Both the position numbers and the translations under genes were made by a program. 64,000 nt of DNA from Pseudomonas sp. B20(2017). Lineage in GTDB: Bacteria; Pseudomonadota; Gammaproteobacteria; Pseudomonadales; Pseudomonadaceae. This document shows, one piece after another, positions 24,704 through 33,554 of the stretch. The stretch's first letter is position 1; each line of letters starts with the position of its first letter. The notes below the pieces were generated by a model that saw nothing but the letters and a program-made list of their open reading frames with translations, had not been told where the DNA came from and made no database searches. The stretch is taken from assembly GCF_002113125.1 (NCBI RefSeq), contig NZ_NEJP01000006.1, forward strand, positions 1 through 64,000, written 5' to 3'.

Positions 24704-24991
24704 TTAGCCTGCCTCACCTTCGAATTTGAAACCAAAATAAATCCCCACCTCTAACAACTTTATTGCAGCCTTGCCGGACAGTTTGAAGTCAAAGCGCTCA
24801 AGCAGAGACACCAACACTTCGTAGGCCAGGCCATACTCCCCTGCCAGATCCAGCCATTCGCGAATATTGGCCATCGTCTGCGCGTAACCCAGAATTTCGG
24901 GAGGAAAGCTGACTGCCAATTCTGGCTGGGCTTCCAGCTCTTCGAGTACGGCCATCAGGCGTTCTTCCAGGAATGCATACTGATATGTCAA
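24704..24991 (-). CDS. Helical small protein, possible MafI-like immunity protein
   Basis: 95 residues if it starts at TTG 24991, which has an excellent ribosome site (AGGAGGAATTTT at 24991-25001); a longer frame begins at 25042 without one. It is all-helical and acidic: LEERLMAVLEELEAQPELAV, IREWLDLAGEYGLAYEVLVS, LLERFDFKLSGKAAIKLLE. The EYGLAxExLxxxL stretch is like that of MafI-type immunity proteins. A short frame upstream (SGFRWWVDLDRKFCWPRF then stop) could be the matching toxin tail. Family assignment is tentative. Confidence 0.55.
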   Translation of the reverse strand: MTYQYAFLEERLMAVLEELEAQPELAVSFPPEILGYAQTMANIREWLDLAGEYGLAYEVLVSLLERFDFKLSGKAAIKLLEVGIYFGFKFEGEAG

Positions 24992-25083
24992 AAATTCCTC
25001 CTGCAAAAAAAGTGAAAGCGAGACTAAAAACGGGGCCAACAAAACTTTCGATCCAGATCAACCCACCACCTGAATCCGGATCA

Positions 25084-25587
25084 TTATCGGCCTTTAAAGG
25101 GGACAAATTTATTTAATCCAACCTGGTAGAAAGTAACATCGGGACCATAGTTCTGCTCCGAGTTTGACACCTCTACACAGAACACCCTCTCGGAAAACTT
25201 CTCTTTCAGCACCATGTGCCACGCAAAACCAATCACATTGCACAACTGAACAAACACGTCATCCGGAACATTATCGACAACCTGGCCAAAAACATCATAG
25301 ACCCTCACAACATTCAATAACTTCTCAGTCTTTGAAAGATCACCAGAGGCAAGGCCAAGACAGCTATCAAACACTTCAGCCGAGAAATTCCGCGCTAAAA
25401 ATACGCCCCCCTCATTCACCACAAAATCCGGGAAGAACATTTTTGAAAACAACAAAATATGTTCGGGCTGGCATTGGTCGAAGATGTATGAATAAACGTC
25501 CAGGCCTTCCTGGCTCGACCACTGTTTTTTCCAGGAATCATACGCTTGGGTGTCAGTAACGGAAGGTATCGAATTGACCCGTTTCAT
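25084..25587 (-). CDS. Protein of unknown function at the end of the immunity island
   Basis: 167 residues from ATG 25587 (GGAGC at 25595-25599); the frame is open 30 codons further up. It has the composition of an island immunity protein: acidic, cytosolic, mixed alpha/beta (YSYIFDQCQPEHILLFSKMF, AEVFDSCLGLASGDLSKTEK, VQLCNVIGFAWHMVLKEKFS). The last residues LNKFVPFKGR are encoded by half a GGGGAC palindrome (25094-25119), so the original C-terminus was probably replaced when that element arrived. I do not recognise the family. Confidence 0.55.
   Translation of the reverse strand: MKRVNSIPSVTDTQAYDSWKKQWSSQEGLDVYSYIFDQCQPEHILLFSKMFFPDFVVNEGGVFLARNFSAEVFDSCLGLASGDLSKTEKLLNVVRVYDVFGQVVDNVPDDVFVQLCNVIGFAWHMVLKEKFSERVFCVEVSNSEQNYGPDVTFYQVGLNKFVPFKGR
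25094..25119. repeat. AT-rich palindrome, half copy 8, read through by a gene
   Basis: TTTAAAGGGGACAAATTTAT then TTAATC is one arm. On the minus strand it supplies the final codons and nearby stop of the gene at 25084-25587. Confidence 0.65.
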
Positions 25588-25851
25588 TGCGCTTGCTCCA
25601 GACTCAATGTCTCTGTGAGCTATCGTGACGTGCAGGTTGAAGCACGACGAGTCGCCAGACCCCAAAAACGATATCAATATAGTGGCGCGATGGTAGGTAA
25701 CCGGTGCCGGGTCGTCAATTAATCGGCTTACCGAGATCGCGGCCGCCGCCTCCCGGACAAGCCTGTCAGTCGCAATAATCTGTAAACTCTCCCCTCTTTC
25801 GGCGCCCTCTCATTCCGGTGGCCATCACCTCTTTATATTGCGGAGTCAGCC

Positions 25852-27096
25852 TTGCGTCTGTTTCACACCTCCGACTGGCACCTTGGGCAGAACCTGCACG
25901 GCCAGGAGCGCGATTTCGAGCACGCCTGTTTTCTCGAGTGGCTGCTGCGTCAATTGAAGCTGGCGCAGCCGGACGTGCTGCTGATCGCCGGCGACATCTT
26001 CGACACGGTCAATCCGCCGGTCAAAGCCCAGGAACGCCTCTACGACTTCATCGTCAGCGCCCACGAGCAGCAACCGTCGCTGACCATCGTCATGATCGCC
26101 GGCAACCACGATTCCGGTTCGCGGATCGAGCTGCCCGCGCCGTTGATGCGGCGTTTGCGAACCCACGCGCTGGGCCGGGTGTTGTGGCTGGATGACGGGC
26201 AACTGGATGCAGAGCGTCTTTTGTTGCCGCTGCCGAATGCGTCCGGCGAGATCGCCGCGTGGTGCCTGGCGCTGCCGTTCCTGCGGCCTGCCGAAGTGAC
26301 CGGCGCGCATCTGGGCGACAACTATCTGCGTGGCATTGGCCAGGTGCACGAATGGCTGATCGAAGCGGCCAATGCCAAGCGCCAGCCGGGCCAGGCGCTG
26401 GTCGCCATCAGCCACGCGCACATGGCCGGCGGCTCGGTCTCGGAAGACTCCGAGCGCAGCCTGATCATCGGCAACGCCGAAGCCCTGCCCGCCAGCCTGT
26501 TCGGGCCGAGCATCAGCTATGTCGCGCTAGGCCATTTGCACAAGCCGCAGAAGGTCAACGGCGAGGAGCGGATTCGCTACAGCGGCTCGCCGATCCCGTT
26601 GTCGTTTTCGGAAATCAGTTATCAGCACCAGGTGCTCGATGTCGTTCTGGACGGCGAAACCCTGGTCAGCGTCGAGCCATTGCTGATCCCCCGTTCCGTG
26701 AATCTACAGCGCCTCGGCCCTGCGCCGCTGGCCGAAATCCTGTTGCAACTGGCGGATTTGCCGAACATCGATCTGCTGGCCGAAACCCAGCGCCAGCCCT
26801 GGCTGGAAGTGCGAGTACGTCTCGACGAACCGCAACCGGATCTGCGTCATCAGGTCGAAAGCGCCCTGCAAGGCAAGGCTGTGCGACTGGTGCGAATTGC
26901 CGCCGAATACGCCGGCAACCGGGGCGCTGACGGCGCCGAGGACGGCAGCGCGCTGATCGAACTGGACCAGCTCACGCCGCAGGAATTGTTCAGCCGCGCC
27001 TGGCTCGACAACTACGGCAGCGAGGTCGATGAGCAAACCCTCAAGGATTTCGCCGAGCTGCTGCAAGACGTACAAATGGAGGGCGAGCAGCCATGA
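25852..27096 (+). CDS. sbcD: Exonuclease subunit SbcD
   Basis: 414 residues. The start is TTG 25852, supported by GGAG at 25842 and by the immediate HTSDWHLG motif. Calcineurin-like phosphoesterase metal motifs are in order: HTSDWHLGQNL, IAGDIFDTVN, IAGNHDSGSRIE, ISHAHMAGG and ALGHLHKPQ. With SbcC it forms the Mre11/Rad50-type nuclease that opens DNA hairpins and processes double-strand ends. Its stop overlaps the sbcC start. Notably it lies next to an island full of long palindromes, the substrates this complex attacks. Confidence 0.95.
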   Translation: MRLFHTSDWHLGQNLHGQERDFEHACFLEWLLRQLKLAQPDVLLIAGDIFDTVNPPVKAQERLYDFIVSAHEQQPSLTIVMIAGNHDSGSRIELPAPLMRRLRTHALGRVLWLDDGQLDAERLLLPLPNASGEIAAWCLALPFLRPAEVTGAHLGDNYLRGIGQVHEWLIEAANAKRQPGQALVAISHAHMAGGSVSEDSERSLIIGNAEALPASLFGPSISYVALGHLHKPQKVNGEERIRYSGSPIPLSFSEISYQHQVLDVVLDGETLVSVEPLLIPRSVNLQRLGPAPLAEILLQLADLPNIDLLAETQRQPWLEVRVRLDEPQPDLRHQVESALQGKAVRLVRIAAEYAGNRGADGAEDGSALIELDQLTPQELFSRAWLDNYGSEVDEQTLKDFAELLQDVQMEGEQP

Positions 27097-30000
27097 AGAT
27101 TCTCGCCATTCGTTTGAAGAACCTCGCGTCGCTGGCCGGCCCGTTCGAGATCGATTTCACCGCCGAACCGCTGGCCAGCGCCGGTCTTTTCGCGATCACC
27201 GGCCCGACCGGCGCCGGCAAAAGTACTTTGCTCGATGCCCTGTGCCTGGCGCTGTTCGGCGCCGTGCCGCGTCTGAACAACACCGGGCGTGACGCCAAGG
27301 TGCCGGACGCCGACGGCGAAATCGCCACCGGCGACCCGCGCACCCTGCTGCGTCGCGGCACCGGTGAAGGCTTTGCCGAAGTGGATTTTGTCGGCGTCGA
27401 CGGCCGCCGCTATCGCGCGCGCTGGGAAGCCAATCGCGCCCGGGAAAAGGCCGGCGGCAAGTTGCAGGCCAGCCGTCAGAGCCTGCGCGACATCGATCAG
27501 GATCAACTGCTCGCCAGCCAGAAAGGCGAGTACAAGACTCAGCTCGAAGCCGCGCTGGGCCTGAACTTCGAACAGTTCACCCGCGCCGTGCTGCTGGCCC
27601 AGAGCGAGTTCAGCGCCTTCCTCAAGGCCGACGACAACGACCGCAGCGAACTGCTGGAAAAACTCACCGACACGGCGCTCTATACGCGCCTCGGCCGGCG
27701 CGCGTTCGACAAGACCAAAGAGGCCCGTGAAGCCCACAAGCTGTTGCAGGATCAGGCCACCGGCGTGACCCCGCTGGCCCCCGAGGCCCGCGCGGAACTG
27801 GACGAACGCTTCAACGCCGCCCAGCAACAACTGAAGTTGCAACAGGCGCAGCTCAAGCAGATCGAGCAGCAGCACGACTGGCTCAAGGAACTGCTGCGGC
27901 TGCAAGACTCACAACAAGCCGCCGCCGAACAACTGCGCAGCGCCGAGCACGAACGGGAGTCGCTGGCCGGTGAGCGCCTGAAACTCACCCGCCTCGAACA
28001 ACTCGCCCCGCAACGGCACCAGTTCGCCCGCAAAACCGAACTCGATACACTGCTGACGCCGCTGGCCGCACAGATCAATGCGCACACCCGGCAACAAGGC
28101 GAACTGATTGAGCGTCAGACGCGACTGGAACAGGATCTCGCCGCAGCGCAGATCGCCCTGACCCAGGCGCAAACGCAGCAAAGCGAAAGCGCGCCACTGT
28201 TGCGTCAAGCCTTCGAGGAGCAAAGCACCCTCGCCCGCCTCGCCAAGGAAGTCGCGTCCGGCACCGAAGCGAAGCAAGCCGCTGAGCAAGCCTGCACCCA
28301 GGGCCAGAGCGCAATCCAGACCCTGCTCGATCAGCAAAAACAGGTCGCCGACCGCTTGCAACGTATCGCCGCCGATCTTGAGCAAAGCGCTCATCTGGCA
28401 CCGTTGAGCGAAGCGTGGAATGCCTACCGCGACCGTTTGCAGCAACTGATGCTGATCGGCAATCGATTGAACAAGGGCCAAGGCGAACTGGCCTCTCTCG
28501 AAGAAAACGCCACCCGCGCCACCGAAGCGCTCGCCACGCAGAAGCAGCAGCTCGAAGTGCTGTTCAAGGAAGCCGGCGCCGAGCCGGACGCCGTCGCCGA
28601 GCAGATCGGCATCCTCGGCACTCTGTTGCAGGACAACCGCAAGCAACTGCGCGCCATCGAAGACCTGACGCGCCTGTGGGCCAGTCAGCAGGAGCTGGAC
28701 AAGCGCAGTGCCGAGCTGCAGCAGCGTCAGCTCGATGCGCAACAGGAGCGCGAGCGCCTGACCCAGGACGGGGTGAAAACCAAGTCCGAGCTGACTGTCG
28801 CCGAACAGACCCTCAACGTCACCCGTGAACTGCTCGAGCGTCAGCGTCTGGCCCGCAGTGCCAGTGTCGAAGAGCTGCGTGCGCAGTTGCAGGACGACCA
28901 GCCGTGCCCGGTTTGCGGCAGCAACGAGCATCCATATCACCAGCCGGAAGCCCTGCTGCAAAGCCTCGGACGTCACGATGAAAACGAGCAGACCAGCGCG
29001 CAGCAGGCGGTCGATCAACTCAAGGAAAAACTCACCGAGCTACGTGCCAGTGTCGGTGGCGTGATTGCCCAACAGAAAGAGTTGCTGCAACAGCAGGAAC
29101 AACTGGCGGCACAACAGCAAACGCTGACGCCAAGCATCGAGGCGCATCCGCTGGCGGCATCGTTGCTGAGTCAGGACAGTGACAAACGCGCTGCGTGGCT
29201 GACCCGCCAGAATGAACAACTGAACCAGAGCATCACCCAGGACGAACAGCGCCAGACCGCCCTGCTCACGTTGCAACAGGACGCGGCTCGGCTGACCCAG
29301 CAATTGCGTCAGGCCGAAACCGCACACCAGCAAGCGTCGCAGCACCTGAGCAATCAGCAACGCGAGCTGAGCGCTGACCGCCAGCGCCTGGACGAAGAGC
29401 TGGCGGCCTTCGCCCCACTGCTGCCGAGCGACACCCTCGACGCCTTGCGCGCCGAACCGGCGGCGACCTTCATGCAGCTTGACCGACAGATCGCCGAACG
29501 CCTGGCGCAAGTCGATCAGCAGAAGGAAGAATTGGCGGAGCAACAACAACGCCAGCAGACGCTTGAAAAAGAACAGGATCGCCAACAGGGCCGTGTTCAG
29601 CAGCTGCAAAACGCGGAGCAGCAACTCAACGCGCTGACCGGGCAACAACAGGCCAGCCAGGAAAAACTGGCGCACTTACTGGGCGATCACACCTGCGCCG
29701 AGCATTGGCAGCAGCAACTGGAACAGGCGGTGGAACAGGCGCGCAACGCCGAATCCACGACGACTCAGGCGCTGCAGGACGCGCGTACGCAGCTCGTGCA
29801 AATCGCCGCCGAACTGAAAGCGCAGCAGGAGCGTCTGCAAACGCTGGAAACCGAAGACCGCGATCTGGCCGGCAAGATTGCCGACTGGCGCGCGCGCCAT
29901 CCGGAGCTGGATGACGGCGGCCTTGAAGACCTGCTGCGGGTCGATGACGCGCAAGTCGATGAACTGCGCCAGCGCTTGCAGCGCAATGAAAAAGCCATTG

Positions 30001-30734
30001 AACAGGCCAAGGTGTTGCTGCAGGAACGCGATCAGCGCTTGCTCGATCATCAGGCCCAACACAATGGCAATCTGGATGCCGAACAACTCGCCAGCGCCCT
30101 CGCCGACCTGCAAAACCAGTGCACGGCCAGCGAACAGCAATGCGCCGAACTGCGCGCCGAGCAAGCCGAAGACCAGCGGCGCCAGAACGCCAATCAGGCG
30201 CTCGCGCAGCAGATCGCCGACGCCTATGACGAGTATCAGCGCTGGGCGCGGCTCAATGCGCTGATCGGCTCGGCCACCGGCGACACCTTCCGCAAGATCG
30301 CCCAGGCCTACAACCTCGACCTGCTGGTGCATCACGCCAACGTGCAGCTGCGGCAACTGGTCAAGCGCTATCGCCTCAAACGCGGCGGCAGCATGCTAGG
30401 CCTGCTGGTGATGGACACCGAAATGGGCGACGAACTGCGCTCGGTGCATTCGCTGTCCGGCGGCGAAACCTTCCTCGTGTCACTGGCCCTCGCCCTGGGC
30501 CTGGCCTCGATGGCGTCGAGCACATTGAAGATCGAATCGCTGTTCATCGACGAAGGCTTCGGCAGCCTCGATCCGGAATCCCTGCAACTGGCCATGGACG
30601 CCCTCGACGGCTTGCAGGCGCAGGGCCGCAAGGTCGCGGTGATTTCCCACGTGCAGGAAATGCACGAGCGGATCCCGGTGCAGATTCAGGTACAGCGCCA
30701 GGGCAATGGTTTGAGCACACTGGAGGTGAAATGA
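27093..30734 (+). CDS. sbcC: Exonuclease subunit SbcC (SMC-like ATPase)
   Basis: 1213 residues. N-terminal Walker A TGPTGAGKSTLLDALCLALF lies near residues 33-52. Long coiled coils flank a zinc hook DDQPCPVCGSNEHPYH at about residue 604. C-terminal ABC signature HSLSGGETFLVSLALALGLA is near 1118 and Walker B SLFIDEGFGSLDPESLQLAM near 1150. All parts of a Rad50-type ATPase are present, without frameshift. Partner of SbcD (ATGA overlap); its own stop overlaps the next start. Confidence 0.95.
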   Translation: MKILAIRLKNLASLAGPFEIDFTAEPLASAGLFAITGPTGAGKSTLLDALCLALFGAVPRLNNTGRDAKVPDADGEIATGDPRTLLRRGTGEGFAEVDFVGVDGRRYRARWEANRAREKAGGKLQASRQSLRDIDQDQLLASQKGEYKTQLEAALGLNFEQFTRAVLLAQSEFSAFLKADDNDRSELLEKLTDTALYTRLGRRAFDKTKEAREAHKLLQDQATGVTPLAPEARAELDERFNAAQQQLKLQQAQLKQIEQQHDWLKELLRLQDSQQAAAEQLRSAEHERESLAGERLKLTRLEQLAPQRHQFARKTELDTLLTPLAAQINAHTRQQGELIERQTRLEQDLAAAQIALTQAQTQQSESAPLLRQAFEEQSTLARLAKEVASGTEAKQAAEQACTQGQSAIQTLLDQQKQVADRLQRIAADLEQSAHLAPLSEAWNAYRDRLQQLMLIGNRLNKGQGELASLEENATRATEALATQKQQLEVLFKEAGAEPDAVAEQIGILGTLLQDNRKQLRAIEDLTRLWASQQELDKRSAELQQRQLDAQQERERLTQDGVKTKSELTVAEQTLNVTRELLERQRLARSASVEELRAQLQDDQPCPVCGSNEHPYHQPEALLQSLGRHDENEQTSAQQAVDQLKEKLTELRASVGGVIAQQKELLQQQEQLAAQQQTLTPSIEAHPLAASLLSQDSDKRAAWLTRQNEQLNQSITQDEQRQTALLTLQQDAARLTQQLRQAETAHQQASQHLSNQQRELSADRQRLDEELAAFAPLLPSDTLDALRAEPAATFMQLDRQIAERLAQVDQQKEELAEQQQRQQTLEKEQDRQQGRVQQLQNAEQQLNALTGQQQASQEKLAHLLGDHTCAEHWQQQLEQAVEQARNAESTTTQALQDARTQLVQIAAELKAQQERLQTLETEDRDLAGKIADWRARHPELDDGGLEDLLRVDDAQVDELRQRLQRNEKAIEQAKVLLQERDQRLLDHQAQHNGNLDAEQLASALADLQNQCTASEQQCAELRAEQAEDQRRQNANQALAQQIADAYDEYQRWARLNALIGSATGDTFRKIAQAYNLDLLVHHANVQLRQLVKRYRLKRGGSMLGLLVMDTEMGDELRSVHSLSGGETFLVSLALALGLASMASSTLKIESLFIDEGFGSLDPESLQLAMDALDGLQAQGRKVAVISHVQEMHERIPVQIQVQRQGNGLSTLEVK

Positions 30735-31315
30735 ACACGCTGTATTCCTTCCGCCGCTGCCCGTATGCGATGCGGGCGCGGATGGCCCTGCGTTATTCGG
30801 GCGTGCCCGTTCAGATCGTCGAAGTCAGCCTCAAGGCCAAACCTGCGGAGATGCTGGCGATCTCGCCCAAGGGCACGGTGCCTGTGCTGGATGCGGGCGG
30901 TCAGGTGATCGATGAAAGCCTGGAAATTATGCGTTGGGCGCTGGATCAAAATGATCCGGAGGGATGGTTACTGGGGGACGATTCCAGGATCGCCGAGTTG
31001 ATCGAAGCCAACGACCAAGTGTTCAAGGTTCACTTGAATCGCTACAAGTACGCCGAGCGTTATCCTGAACAACCGATGGAGGTTTATCGCGCGGAAGGTG
31101 CGTTGTTCTTGCAGCAGCTGAATGAGTTGCTCGAAGGCCGTGTCTACTTGCTGGCCGATCATCCTTGCCTGGCCGATATCGCGTTGTTGCCGTTCGTTCG
31201 CCAGTTCGCTCACGTTGATCGTGACTGGTTTGCGCAGACGCCTTACGTGCGGTTGCAGGCCTGGTTGCAGCGGTTTCTGGAGTCGGAGCTGTTCACCGGC
31301 ATCATGAAAAAGTAG
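30731..31315 (+). CDS. Glutathione S-transferase-like protein
   Basis: 194 residues. The N-terminal thioredoxin-fold domain starts MNTLYSFRRCPYAMRARMAL, a Cys-Pro-Tyr-Ala glutaredoxin-like site, then ISPKGTVPVLDAGGQVIDES, with the cis-Pro and the Glu-Ser glutathione-binding pair. A helical C-terminal domain follows (LLADHPCLADIALLPFVRQF). Probably an omega/Grx2-like GST or deglutathionylating enzyme. ATGA-coupled to sbcC, but no functional tie to DNA repair is known. Confidence 0.88.
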   Translation: MNTLYSFRRCPYAMRARMALRYSGVPVQIVEVSLKAKPAEMLAISPKGTVPVLDAGGQVIDESLEIMRWALDQNDPEGWLLGDDSRIAELIEANDQVFKVHLNRYKYAERYPEQPMEVYRAEGALFLQQLNELLEGRVYLLADHPCLADIALLPFVRQFAHVDRDWFAQTPYVRLQAWLQRFLESELFTGIMKK

Positions 31316-31320
31316 GCGCG

Positions 31321-31578
31321 TTACGCCAGCACTTCACACATGCCGATGGCCGAGCAATCCACTTCAAACGGGCCGAGAAAACCACTAGTGGTTTTCACCG
31401 GCGGATTGCCGGCCAACAGCCCCAGCGCATTGGCCCGTTCGATGTTGTGAGCGATGTTGTGGTTGGCCTCTATGGCCCGGGCCAGTCCACCGACCGAGCC
31501 CTGGCCGAATCCCAACAGGGAAGCGCCGTTGGTCATGAACGCCAGTCCGGCAATGACCCATAATCTGTAGCCTTTCAT
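31321..31578 (-). CDS. Small exported or membrane protein of unknown function (second of a pair)
   Basis: 85 residues. One hydrophobic N-terminal segment (YRLWVIAGLAFMTNGASLLGF) acts as a signal or anchor. A soluble tail has two cysteines (FEVDCSAIGMCEVLA) near the end. Its start overlaps the stop of the next upstream gene (ATGA, 31575-31578), so the two are coupled. Family not recognised. Confidence 0.65.
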   Translation of the reverse strand: MKGYRLWVIAGLAFMTNGASLLGFGQGSVGGLARAIEANHNIAHNIERANALGLLAGNPPVKTTSGFLGPFEVDCSAIGMCEVLA

Positions 31579-31787
31579 GCTCCGCCGACTCCCGCGAGTT
31601 CAGTCGAATCCACCGCTGCGTTTTGCGAGCGGAGTTCGAACTGGATGCCGGGATGTGCAACGTCGATCGGTGCTTCAAAACTGTGTTGCGACTGCGACGC
31701 CAGACTGACAAACAGCACCATGACCAAGTACAGACCGATGGCCACGTAGGCGCCGCGTTTGGCGGAAGTGATGATTGAACTGGCCAT
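31575..31787 (-). CDS. Small membrane protein of unknown function (first of a pair)
   Basis: 70 residues. A basic N-terminus (SAKRG) and one span (AYVAIGLYLVMVLFVSLAS) are followed by a short, probably periplasmic tail (SFEAPIDVAHPGIQFELRSQ). GGAGC ribosome site upstream. Forms a two-gene unit with the gene at 31321. Confidence 0.65.
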   Translation of the reverse strand: MASSIITSAKRGAYVAIGLYLVMVLFVSLASQSQHSFEAPIDVAHPGIQFELRSQNAAVDSTELAGVGGA

Positions 31788-31949
31788 GATGTGTGCTCCG
31801 TGGACAATGTTTCGAGGTCCACAGAATCGATCAAAAAAGCCGGGGTAACCACTCAGCGTTTGCCATAGTAACCATCAGCTTCGTTGATTATTTAGCCGGT
31901 CTATCTCGCCGTTTGAAAATAGCTATCGCCAGTCGAACCGCAGACAAAA

Positions 31950-32022
31950 AACTGCCCAAGGCTGCGATCTTTTGATTTTGCTTTTTTAGAAACAAGATCA
32001 AAGGATCGCAGCCTTGGGCAGT
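31950..32022. repeat. Long inverted repeat of the GCCCAAGGCTGCGATC type
   Basis: AACTGCCCAAGGCTGCGATC and GATCGCAGCCTTGGGCAGTT are near-perfect arms of a long hairpin with an AT-rich loop. It is of a different family from the REP pairs. It fills most of the 255-base gap between 31787 and 32043 and may end the convergent or upstream transcripts. Confidence 0.85.
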
Positions 32023-32042
32023 TCCAGGGCGTGACGGAAATT

Positions 32043-32222
32043 TCAGTGTTGGGCTTTGTGATCCAGCGCGGCGTAGAAGTTGGCGCTTTGTTGCAGGTAT
32101 TTCTGGGTGTAGCTCTGGGTGTGGGATTTTTTGTCGCTGATTTCAACGTTGGCACTGGCTGGCAGGGCTACGGTGGCGGAGATGGCGGAAGCGGCAATTA
32201 CGGAGAAAAGATTGAAGTTCAT
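32043..32222 (-). CDS. Small exported protein of unknown function
   Basis: 59 residues from ATG 32222 (GAGGG upstream); the longer frame to 32276 has no start signal. Residues 1-24 are a signal peptide (FSVIAASAISATVALPASA). The mature 35 residues are His, Gln and Lys rich (KKSHTQSYTQKYLQQSANFY). A short periplasmic peptide; no family recognised. Confidence 0.6.
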   Translation of the reverse strand: MNFNLFSVIAASAISATVALPASANVEISDKKSHTQSYTQKYLQQSANFYAALDHKAQH

Positions 32223-32352
32223 GGCGGTAACCCTCGTGTTCAGTTGGCTTGCTTGCCCGGTTGGGCCGTGAAGCAAACTTAACGCTCGAGGGTCGATCGC
32301 TAGAAATGCTTTGCAACATTACCTGTTATCAGCAGGATTAATACAAAGCTTC

Positions 32353-32373
32353 AGGCCCCGCAGACCGGGGCCT
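32353..32373 (-). terminator. Hairpin after the lactonase gene
   Basis: AGGCCCCG and CGGGGCCT pair around CAGAC a few bases beyond the stop of the gene at 32379; on the minus strand it is followed by GAAGCTTTG rather than a strong T run. Confidence 0.6.
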
Positions 32374-32378
32374 GCGGC

Positions 32379-33554
32379 TTATTGACGCACGAGAAACTTG
32401 AGATCGCTCGGGGCGTCCATCGGCAGTTTTTGCACGGTTTTACCCAGCAGACCGGTCTTGCCATCGCGTTCGACCACGACAATCTGGTTGCTCTTCTGGT
32501 TGGCGATCAGCAGGAATTTGCCGCTTGGATCGAGGCTGAACTCACGCGGGTGATCGCCTTCCACCGAACGTCGTTGCAGCTCCTTGAGCTGGCCGCTGGC
32601 CGGATCGATAGCGAACACCAGCAGCTGATTGGCGGTGCCACGGTTGCTGACGTAGAGGAATTTGCCATCGGCGGATGCGTGCAGCGCGGCGGCAGCCTTG
32701 TCCGACGTCGGCTGGCCGGCAGCCAGATCGACCATTTGCGTCTGGGTCAACACGCCGTCCTTGTAGTCGAACACGGCAACCTGGGCGCTCATTTCCATGG
32801 TCAGCCAGGCATGTTTGCCGTCAGCGCTGAAAAGTAGATGACGCGGGCCGCTGCCGGCTGGCAGTTGCACTGACGCGGTTTTCGCCGGGGTCAGCGGCAG
32901 GTCCGGATTGGCTTTCGGGTCGAATTGGTAGATGAAGACCTTGTCCGCACCGAGATCATTGGAGAACACATAACGACCGTCCGGCGAAGAGACCGTCGAG
33001 TGCACGTGGTTCGAGGCCTGACGCTCCGGATTGACCCGGCTCGCCGGGTGCGCGCTCATCTGCACCACAGGTTTGAGCTGGCCATCGCTGCCCACCGGCA
33101 ATACCGCGAGGGTGCCGCCCGGATCTTCAACCACCGAGTAGTTACTGACAAACAGATGGCTGGCGTCGCCGCTGAGGCTCGAATGGGTTGGCTCATTGCC
33201 CAGGCTCTGGACCTGATTGATCAGGGTCAGGGCGTGGGTCTTCGGATCGATCGAATAACTGCTGACGCGACCGACCGGATCTTTCTGGCCCGGACCGTTT
33301 TCGTTGACCACGAACAACCGGTTCTGATCCTTGGACAGGGTCAGCCACGACGGGTTTTCGCTCTTGATCACTTGCAGCGGTTTGGCGTCGATCTGGCCGG
33401 TGGCGCTGTCGAAGCTCATCCGGTAGATGCCTTCGCTGGGGCCGGCAGTGTAGGAGCCCACCAAAAACTGGAAGCTCTCGGCCGAGGCACTGGAAAGACC
33501 CATCGCGCCGACGCTGCCGGCCATCAGCAATGGCCAGAATTTACGCATGTTCAT
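32379..33554 (-). CDS. Exported lactonase-family beta-propeller protein
   Basis: 391 residues. Signal peptide MRKFWPLLMAGSVGAMGLSS then ASAES. The rest is a seven-bladed propeller of the 6-phosphogluconolactonase (Pgl) type: FLVGSYTAGPSEGIYRMSFD at the start, then repeated YSIDPKTHALTLINQVQSLG, FSADGKHAWLTMEMSAQVAV and FSLDPSGKFLLIANQKSNQI blades. The signal peptide makes a cytosolic 6-phosphogluconate role unlikely; a periplasmic sugar-lactone hydrolase fits, and the pentonate genes are nearby. ATGA-coupled to the gene upstream. Confidence 0.82.
   Translation of the reverse strand: MNMRKFWPLLMAGSVGAMGLSSASAESFQFLVGSYTAGPSEGIYRMSFDSATGQIDAKPLQVIKSENPSWLTLSKDQNRLFVVNENGPGQKDPVGRVSSYSIDPKTHALTLINQVQSLGNEPTHSSLSGDASHLFVSNYSVVEDPGGTLAVLPVGSDGQLKPVVQMSAHPASRVNPERQASNHVHSTVSSPDGRYVFSNDLGADKVFIYQFDPKANPDLPLTPAKTASVQLPAGSGPRHLLFSADGKHAWLTMEMSAQVAVFDYKDGVLTQTQMVDLAAGQPTSDKAAAALHASADGKFLYVSNRGTANQLLVFAIDPASGQLKELQRRSVEGDHPREFSLDPSGKFLLIANQKSNQIVVVERDGKTGLLGKTVQKLPMDAPSDLKFLVRQ

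Noticed and set aside
21982..25680. A prophage or integrative element with integrase
   Set aside because: No integrase, transposase or phage gene is present and no tRNA site is nearby; the batD tail repeat has 125 bp with silent changes, unlike a short att site.
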